This document shows, one piece after another, positions 44,601-48,277 of a DNA stretch of 48,277 nt; positions within the stretch are counted from its first letter, which is position 1, and each line of letters begins with the position of its first letter. The notes below the pieces were generated by a model. It was not told the origin of the DNA and made no database searches. It saw only the letters and a program-made list of their open reading frames with translations. This stretch comes from Caryophanales bacterium UBA6380. GTDB lineage: Bacteria; Bacillota_I; Bacilli_A; RFN20; CAG-826. The position numbers and the translations under genes were made by a program. The DNA is taken from positions 1 to 48,277 of the forward strand of contig DJQS01000001.1 of NCBI GenBank assembly GCA_002438785.1. Reading direction: 5' to 3'.

Positions 44601-45873
44601 AGGTTTGAAAGAGGTGTTTGAAGATTATTATAGTATTAATAGTGAAAACATTATTTTATCTAAAGCCGAAAATGTAAGCGATTTTAGAAATAATTTTGAT
44701 TTGGTTAAATCTAGAACTGCTAATAATTTTCATCACGCTCATGATGCTTATTTAAATATTTTTGTTGGCAGCGCAGTAAATTCTTGGATTAAGAATATTT
44801 TTAAATTATGGAGAATTGATGAAAGTAATGAACATAAATATAGTGATTTTGTTTCTTTCGTTAGAGAAAAAAGGTATACATTAAATCCAATTAAAATCAT
44901 GGAAAAATATGTTAAAGATCAAAGTGATGAATTTAATGAATTAAAAGATGTTATTTATAATTATAAGTTTATTTTCACAAAGACAAGAACATATATTAAA
45001 AAGGATTTTTTTCCTAAATCAACAGTTTATGCGGCAAATAGTTGCGCTAATATTAATACAAAAAATAATTTAGATTGTAAAAAATATGGTGGTTTTAAAG
45101 AATATGCTTTTGGATACTACGTCTTAATAAAAACCAAAGATAATAAATTCATATTAGAACCAGTTCCATATGTATTTAATAAAAACGTAAGTAAATATTT
45201 AGACAATTTATATAAGAAAAATTATGAAATTTATTTAGATAATGTAAAAATTAATACTAAATTTCAAATTGAAAAAAGACAATTTATTATTACTGGTAAA
45301 ACTGGTAGCAGTTATGTTGTTAAGAACTCTATAGAAAGATACTTCCCATATTATTTAATTAAAATAATTAAAAAAGTAGATAATTTTATGATTTTTTTAA
45401 AACTAAATAAAATAGGTATTAATGTAGAAAAACAAGAATCCATTAATAAGGCTATTGATAACTTGAATGATCTCCATAAAATAAAAGACATAAATAACGA
45501 ATTAATTTCTAAAGAAAATAAAATTGGCGAAATCGAAACATTGACAACAAATGAATTAATTAACGTATTTGATTATTTATTTGAACTGTATAACAAAGAC
45601 GTCTTTTCCTTCTCTTTTTCTAAAACATTAATCGATGAGCAAGTTGAACTTAAAAACAAATTTATACATTTAAATATTTTACTTCAAACTTATACAATAA
45701 GTGAAATGTTAGATTACCTAAAGACCAATGAAAGGAAAGATATAAATTTAATATCTCTTGGAGGAAAAGGACAATGTGGTATTATTAAAATAAATAAAGT
45801 TTTGCCTATTGGTGCTAAGATAATTTTTGAATCAAACACAGGATTATATAAAAAGGAAATTAGTTTAAAATAA
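41638..45873 (+). CDS. cas9: CRISPR-associated endonuclease Cas9 (type II-A)
   Basis: A 1411-residue Cas9 with all catalytic residues: RuvC-I D9 in IGLDVGTNS, an arginine-rich bridge helix (LRRTYRCSRRRIRRRKERL, about 55-73), RuvC-II E809 in YIECAR, HNH H893 with D892 and N916 (YDVDHIIPRSL), and RuvC-III H1033/D1036 in HHAHDAYLN. The C-terminal PAM-interacting domain begins near KKYGGF and ends in ESNTGLYKKEISLK. It lacks the RKR arginine pair that reads NGG in S. pyogenes; CGII stands there instead. The start is the ATG at 41638 with GGAGGG upstream; a TTG five codons earlier lies inside that ribosome site. It should be guided by the crRNA and the tracrRNA encoded just upstream. Confidence 0.98.
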   Translation: MAKYRIGLDVGTNSIGWAVTDLNNKLIMKKGKKLLGVLMFEESSGGDKDPNKLRRTYRCSRRRIRRRKERLNYLNEIFAPEINKIDPTFFERLDESFLKLEDRKYKDKYTLFIDKNFNDKTYFKKFNTIYHLQKYLMESEKKEDIRLIYLAIRHLIKYRGNFLNSSNPDNYSSKIDELDFLERLTRVFEIINSYEIYSKFNKPILDINDIKSLIKANKDSKGINSKKENFIKIFNKEEKKNNLIDFVASLLAGSSVELNKILKKGEDGPQNSIKISFTDDLTEKFLELRSEYPEYDDFISSIEDLYRLYQALYINKYVQNSLPQTMVERFNTYKTDLKLLKGYIRKYYSTKYDEVFNSIENKMSYPHLVRHYCSDIDKKTKVNISNDKSFSRIEFINYLKNEFSFDQDDELTLKLKERINSDDFLLTQSDKGNGNFPYQLNYFVLKKIIINQEKFYSFFDEKDSNGYVNKDKIISLLTFKIPYYIGPLSNNYDESDENNHAWIIRKKEGHIRPWNFDEIVNVEDSAKKFIQRMQNKCTYLINEYCLPKDSITFQKYLVYQQLNTLYVNGKFYFNSDNKDDLIINLYSKNRKITKKLLQDYLSNKLKEKVVITYKNGKDKDVEPNLHSLSSLFDFIKVFGSYEEVDKNIDLIENIIRDIAIFEDKSILASRLENEYKLNKDQIRIIKSFNYNKFSRLSKKLLDGIKPVDKNGVLINKTILTILKDYDGSENKPATLMEILNSKDSEYDFDSVIKIENSKEEENESVDSFIENSYLPKISKRPTILTCRIIEELAHALKANISEDFEFYIECARTNKSDKKATKTRYEKLMETLSKSGLKSQVDSLINELKKYENDKSKLNAESLYLYFMQLGKDMYTGDQIDLNTIIENYDVDHIIPRSLIKNDSLDNKVLTEKKFNNGKSNIYPLSKIDLWEYNGGRKKALEFYKKLKDNNLISERKYIALTANTDLDNDTLEGFANKQLSTTNQSVIGLKEVFEDYYSINSENIILSKAENVSDFRNNFDLVKSRTANNFHHAHDAYLNIFVGSAVNSWIKNIFKLWRIDESNEHKYSDFVSFVREKRYTLNPIKIMEKYVKDQSDEFNELKDVIYNYKFIFTKTRTYIKKDFFPKSTVYAANSCANINTKNNLDCKKYGGFKEYAFGYYVLIKTKDNKFILEPVPYVFNKNVSKYLDNLYKKNYEIYLDNVKINTKFQIEKRQFIITGKTGSSYVVKNSIERYFPYYLIKIIKKVDNFMIFLKLNKIGINVEKQESINKAIDNLNDLHKIKDINNELISKENKIGEIETLTTNELINVFDYLFELYNKDVFSFSFSKTLIDEQVELKNKFIHLNILLQTYTISEMLDYLKTNERKDINLISLGGKGQCGIIKINKVLPIGAKIIFESNTGLYKKEISLK

Positions 45874-46739
45874 TGGGTTTTAGAACAGTTGTTATTAAAA
45901 ATAGGGCAAAATTAGAATATTCATTAAACTATTTAGTTGTGCGTGGAGAAGAAGAAATTAAAATACCTTTGTCCGATATTAATACATTATTAATTCAAAA
46001 TATACAGACATGTATAACGTCTGCCCTTATAGCTAAATTAATAGAAAACAAAATAAAATTAATCTTTTGCGATGAGAAAAATAATCCTTCATCTGAGCTT
46101 GTTGGCTATTATCAAAATTATTCTAATTTCACAAAAATTTGTTTACAAATAAATTGGCTAAACGAAATAAAAAAATTTTTATGGCAAAAAATAATAATAC
46201 AAAAAATTTTTACTGAAATTAAATTATTAGAATTTTTAAACAAAATGGAACAAATTGATAAGTTAAAAGATTATTTAAATAATGTTCAATTAGGCGATGT
46301 TACAAATAGAGAAGGGCATGCTGCAAAAGTTTATTTTAATTCACTTTTTGGAAAAGATTTTTCTAGAGGGTCTGATAATTGTATAAATAAATATTTAAAT
46401 TACGGCTATTCAATCATTGCATCAACTATCAACCGAGAGATTAAATGTGATGGTTATTTAACTGAAATAGGTATCCATCATATCGGAGAAACAAATCCAT
46501 TTAATTTAACATACGATTTTATTGAGCCTTTAAGAACAATTGTTGATTATTATGCAACTTGTAAACATATTGATGAGACAAATTATAAAACAATTTTAAA
46601 TTCAATATTATCTTTTAAAGTTAGATACAATGGAAATGAAATGTTTTTAGAAAACGCTATTCATTTATATGTGCTAAATCTAACAAATTTTTTAAATGGA
46701 AAAAACAAAGAAATAATTTTTATTGATTATGAATTTTAG
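45873..46739 (+). CDS. cas1: CRISPR adaptation integrase Cas1
   Basis: A 288-residue type II Cas1. The metal-binding catalytic triad is E147 in NREGHAAKVYF, H203 in GIHHIGETNPFNL and E218 in YDFIEPLR, two residues shifted from the S. pyogenes E149/H205/E220. It joins Cas2 to insert new spacers. Its ATG overlaps the cas9 stop by one base (TAATG) and it has no close ribosome site of its own, so it depends on coupling. The cas2 start lies 11 bases before its end. Confidence 0.97.
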   Translation: MGFRTVVIKNRAKLEYSLNYLVVRGEEEIKIPLSDINTLLIQNIQTCITSALIAKLIENKIKLIFCDEKNNPSSELVGYYQNYSNFTKICLQINWLNEIKKFLWQKIIIQKIFTEIKLLEFLNKMEQIDKLKDYLNNVQLGDVTNREGHAAKVYFNSLFGKDFSRGSDNCINKYLNYGYSIIASTINREIKCDGYLTEIGIHHIGETNPFNLTYDFIEPLRTIVDYYATCKHIDETNYKTILNSILSFKVRYNGNEMFLENAIHLYVLNLTNFLNGKNKEIIFIDYEF

Positions 46740-47049
46740 ATTTATGCGAACTTTGTTATTTTTTGATTTACCTGTTGAAACATCTACTCAAAGGAAAGAC
46801 TATAGAAAATTTGTAAAAGAGATTATATCTTTAGGATTTTATAGACTTCAAGAATCTGTTTTTGTGAAATTAAGTATTGATATGCAAGGTGTTTTAGCAA
46901 CAACAACTAAATTAAGAGGATTACTTCCTAAAGAAGGAAATATAATTACTTTATCAATAACAGAGAAACAATTTAGTAGTATGTCTTTTTTACTTGGTGA
47001 ATGTGAATGTGATGTCGAATTAAGTGATGATAGATTGATAGAATTATGA
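46729..47049 (+). CDS. cas2: CRISPR-associated protein Cas2
   Basis: A 106-residue Cas2 with the ferredoxin-like fold and the FFDLP first strand. I start at the ATG at 46729 (MNFRFMRTLLFFDLP), because this N terminus aligns with S. pyogenes MSYRYMRMILMFDMP; a second ATG at 46744 would drop it. Conserved YRKFVKEIISLGF, QESVFVK, GNIITLSITEKQF and the SDDRLIEL end follow. It bridges two Cas1 dimers in the spacer-integration complex. It overlaps cas1 by 11 bases and csn2 by ATGA. Confidence 0.96.
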   Translation: MNFRFMRTLLFFDLPVETSTQRKDYRKFVKEIISLGFYRLQESVFVKLSIDMQGVLATTTKLRGLLPKEGNIITLSITEKQFSSMSFLLGECECDVELSDDRLIEL

Positions 47050-47714
47050 TTGAATTAAAATTACCTAACATTAACTCCATAATAACATTTCAAGAAGGAG
47101 AATCTATAAAAACATTGAGTATAGCAAATATTAGTGTTTTTTATGATTTATATTTAATGATTAAAAGTTCTTACGATGATGTTTTTTATTTAACTGTTAA
47201 TAATGTGAAAAAGACTTTTTTTAAAAATGTCGCCATAATCAGTGATATTTTTCAATTAAATGAAAATGATAAAAATAATATAAAATTATTATATAAAGAT
47301 ATAGAAAGCAAGATATCAATAAAACAAAAAGATTTATTAAATAAGATAGATCAATTATCATCCGAATTAATGTTTGACATTTCCTTAAACTCTAATAAAA
47401 AGATGGAATATGAAACTAAAACAAATATTATTGGAATTTTAGAACTTTATAAATATAGATTTTGTATAGAAAATTATGAATCGTTATTTGATCTTTTTTT
47501 AAATTATTTAAAAGCCTTAGATCGTATTAAAAATAATGTATTGGTTATAACCTTCGATTTTCTACATTATTTTGATGATAATCACCTAGAGATATTAAAA
47601 GAAGAACTTATTTTTTATAATATTAAATTATTAGACATAAAATATGTTTTTGATAAAAAACCATTAAAAAATATTGATGATCTTTTCGTTGATAATGATC
47701 TTTGCGAATATTAA
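47046..47714 (+). CDS. csn2: CRISPR-associated protein Csn2
   Basis: A 222-residue Csn2, the marker of subtype II-A. It matches the short (about 220-residue) Csn2 group in length and pattern: an N-terminal ELKLPNINSIITFQEGESIKTLSIANISVFYDL, a central SDIFQLNENDKNNIKLLYKDIE, a helical middle, and C-terminal NNVLVITFDFLHYFDDNHLEILKEELIFYNIKLLDI. The family forms DNA-end-binding tetrameric rings and is needed for spacer acquisition. It begins in the cas2 stop (ATGA). Its last bases include the likely promoter of the array. Confidence 0.93.
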   Translation: MIELKLPNINSIITFQEGESIKTLSIANISVFYDLYLMIKSSYDDVFYLTVNNVKKTFFKNVAIISDIFQLNENDKNNIKLLYKDIESKISIKQKDLLNKIDQLSSELMFDISLNSNKKMEYETKTNIIGILELYKYRFCIENYESLFDLFLNYLKALDRIKNNVLVITFDFLHYFDDNHLEILKEELIFYNIKLLDIKYVFDKKPLKNIDDLFVDNDLCEY

Positions 47715-47717
47715 AAT
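47689..47717 (+). promoter_or_regulatory. Predicted pre-crRNA promoter
   Basis: TTGATA (47689-47694), a 17-base spacer and TAAAAT (47712-47717), overlapping the end of csn2. Transcription would start near 47724 and run through the leader into the first repeat. Confidence 0.5.
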
Positions 47718-47780
47718 ATAGATGGTTTTACATAAGTTTGTAGACTTTCTCATGCTTTGAACTTTGCTTTGAGATTTGAG
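47715..47780 (+). promoter_or_regulatory. CRISPR leader with ATTTGAG anchor
   Basis: The 66 bases between csn2 and the first repeat. The last seven, ATTTGAG, are the leader-anchoring sequence known from one large group of type II-A systems (for example S. thermophilus), where Cas1-Cas2 recognises the leader-repeat junction. Confidence 0.8.
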
Positions 47781-48277
47781 GTTTGAGTGTAATGTAAAAT
47801 CAATTATTCCCGATACTAACTTTTAATAAATATCCATATGTCAGTGTTTGAGTGTAATGTAAAATCAATTATTCCCGATACCTCATAACTTGTTTTTCTA
47901 CCACGCTTACCGTTTGAGTGTAATGTAAAATCAATTATTCCCGATACGGTTCAGGTAAGACATTGAACTCTGTAAAAGTTTGAGTGTAATGTAAAATCAA
48001 TTATTCCCGATACTATTAAATCCATATCATTTTTATACTGATTGTTTGAGTGTAATGTAAAATCAATTATTCCCGATACTTGCATTTCGACTGTGATAAT
48101 TTGGATACCGTTTGAGTGTAATGTAAAATCAATTATTCCCGATACGGTTTTAAAGTTCCGATAATAATTGATGCAGTTTGAGTGTAATGTAAAATCAATT
48201 ATTCCCGATACTTTATTATGATAGTTCAAAAAGTGACTTCAGTTTGAGTGTAATGTAAAATCAATTATTCCCGATAC
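47781..48277 (+). CRISPR. Type II-A CRISPR array, 8 repeats and 7 spacers
   Basis: Repeats of 36 bases begin at 47781, 47846, 47912, 47978, 48044, 48110, 48176 and 48242. Each starts GTTTGAG and ends CCCGATAC, and all eight appear identical. Spacers are 30 bases except the leader-proximal one (47817-47845), which is 29. Orientation is plus: the leader lies at the left and the repeat 5' half pairs with the minus-strand tracrRNA. No degenerate last repeat is seen and the eighth ends at the final base of the window, so more units probably follow. No spacer obviously matches sequence elsewhere in this window. Confidence 0.99.

Noticed and set aside
47951..48229. A 92-codon minus-strand open frame with repeated VSGIIDFTLHSN units
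   Set aside because: It is the CRISPR array read backwards; the protein repeat is the 36-base DNA repeat in one frame.
1..48277. UGA read as tryptophan, suggested by the Mollicutes-like base composition
   Set aside because: Tryptophan is TGG throughout and TGA ends real genes (cas2, glgC), so the standard bacterial code applies.
39439..48277. The CRISPR and nuclease-helicase block as a recent mobile island
   Set aside because: No integrase, transposase, tRNA end or flanking direct repeat is visible, and its base composition resembles the rest of the window.

Overview
The window reads as low-GC Bacillota (Firmicutes) chromosome in the standard bacterial code: TGA is used as a stop (for example the end of cas2) and Trp is TGG. 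Markers of the group are ezrA-iscS-thiI in the Bacillus order, infC-rpmI-rplT with an AUU-started infC, CIRCE operators, the glgC/glgD pair, a rhodanese-less ThiI and a Csn2-containing type II-A CRISPR system. The strong AT bias and gene content suggest an uncultured gut Bacilli/Erysipelotrichia/RF39-like lineage, but species cannot be fixed from the sequence. I see no tRNA, rRNA, insertion sequence or prophage, and no gap between genes exceeds 300 bases.

Layout. 76-1009: YfcE phosphodiesterase and a NUDIX hydrolase. 1219-5251: ezrA, cysteine desulfurase and thiI (cell division plus sulfur transfer to tRNA), closed by a two-way terminator. 5301-6612 (minus): infC-rpmI-rplT with a consensus promoter and an attenuator leader. 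6615-8634 (minus): a zinc phospholipase-C-like protein and trpS. 8750-9589: a PHP phosphoesterase. 9690-15119: jetA-jetB-jetC, a Wadjet/MksFEB-type SMC complex with no jetD beside it. 15135-20030: glgC-glgD-glgA and a one-chain serine dehydratase, nearly gapless with the jet genes up to a terminator at 20029. 20041-20265 (minus): a mini helix-turn-helix protein. 20515-25058: leuS and tex. 25097-28062: an unrecognised 485-residue protein with an apparent internal duplication, and a DUF2130 protein. 28073-30088: htpG behind two CIRCE-like operators. 30176-38447: an AraC-type regulator divergent from a GH3 glucosidase, GPH-type symporter and GH78 rhamnosidase, a plausible rhamnoglucoside utilisation locus. 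38572-39438: a DUF362-like protein.

The last 8.6 kb is a defence region: a GIY-YIG nuclease fused to a DUF2075 (Schlafen-type) helicase, then a complete type II-A system. The tracrRNA is encoded on the minus strand just before cas9; its anti-repeat, nexus-like hairpin, terminator and promoter can all be read. cas9-cas1-cas2-csn2 overlap end to end, followed by a leader ending in ATTTGAG and eight identical 36-base repeats. The final repeat ends exactly at the last base, so the array is probably cut by the window or contig edge.

Most worth following: the JetD-less Wadjet-like complex, the nuclease-helicase fusion beside CRISPR, the compact tracrRNA/cas9 control region and the PAM-reading end of this Cas9, the double CIRCE at htpG, and the duplicated orphan protein. 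All family names rest on reading motifs and overall similarity; no database search was run.
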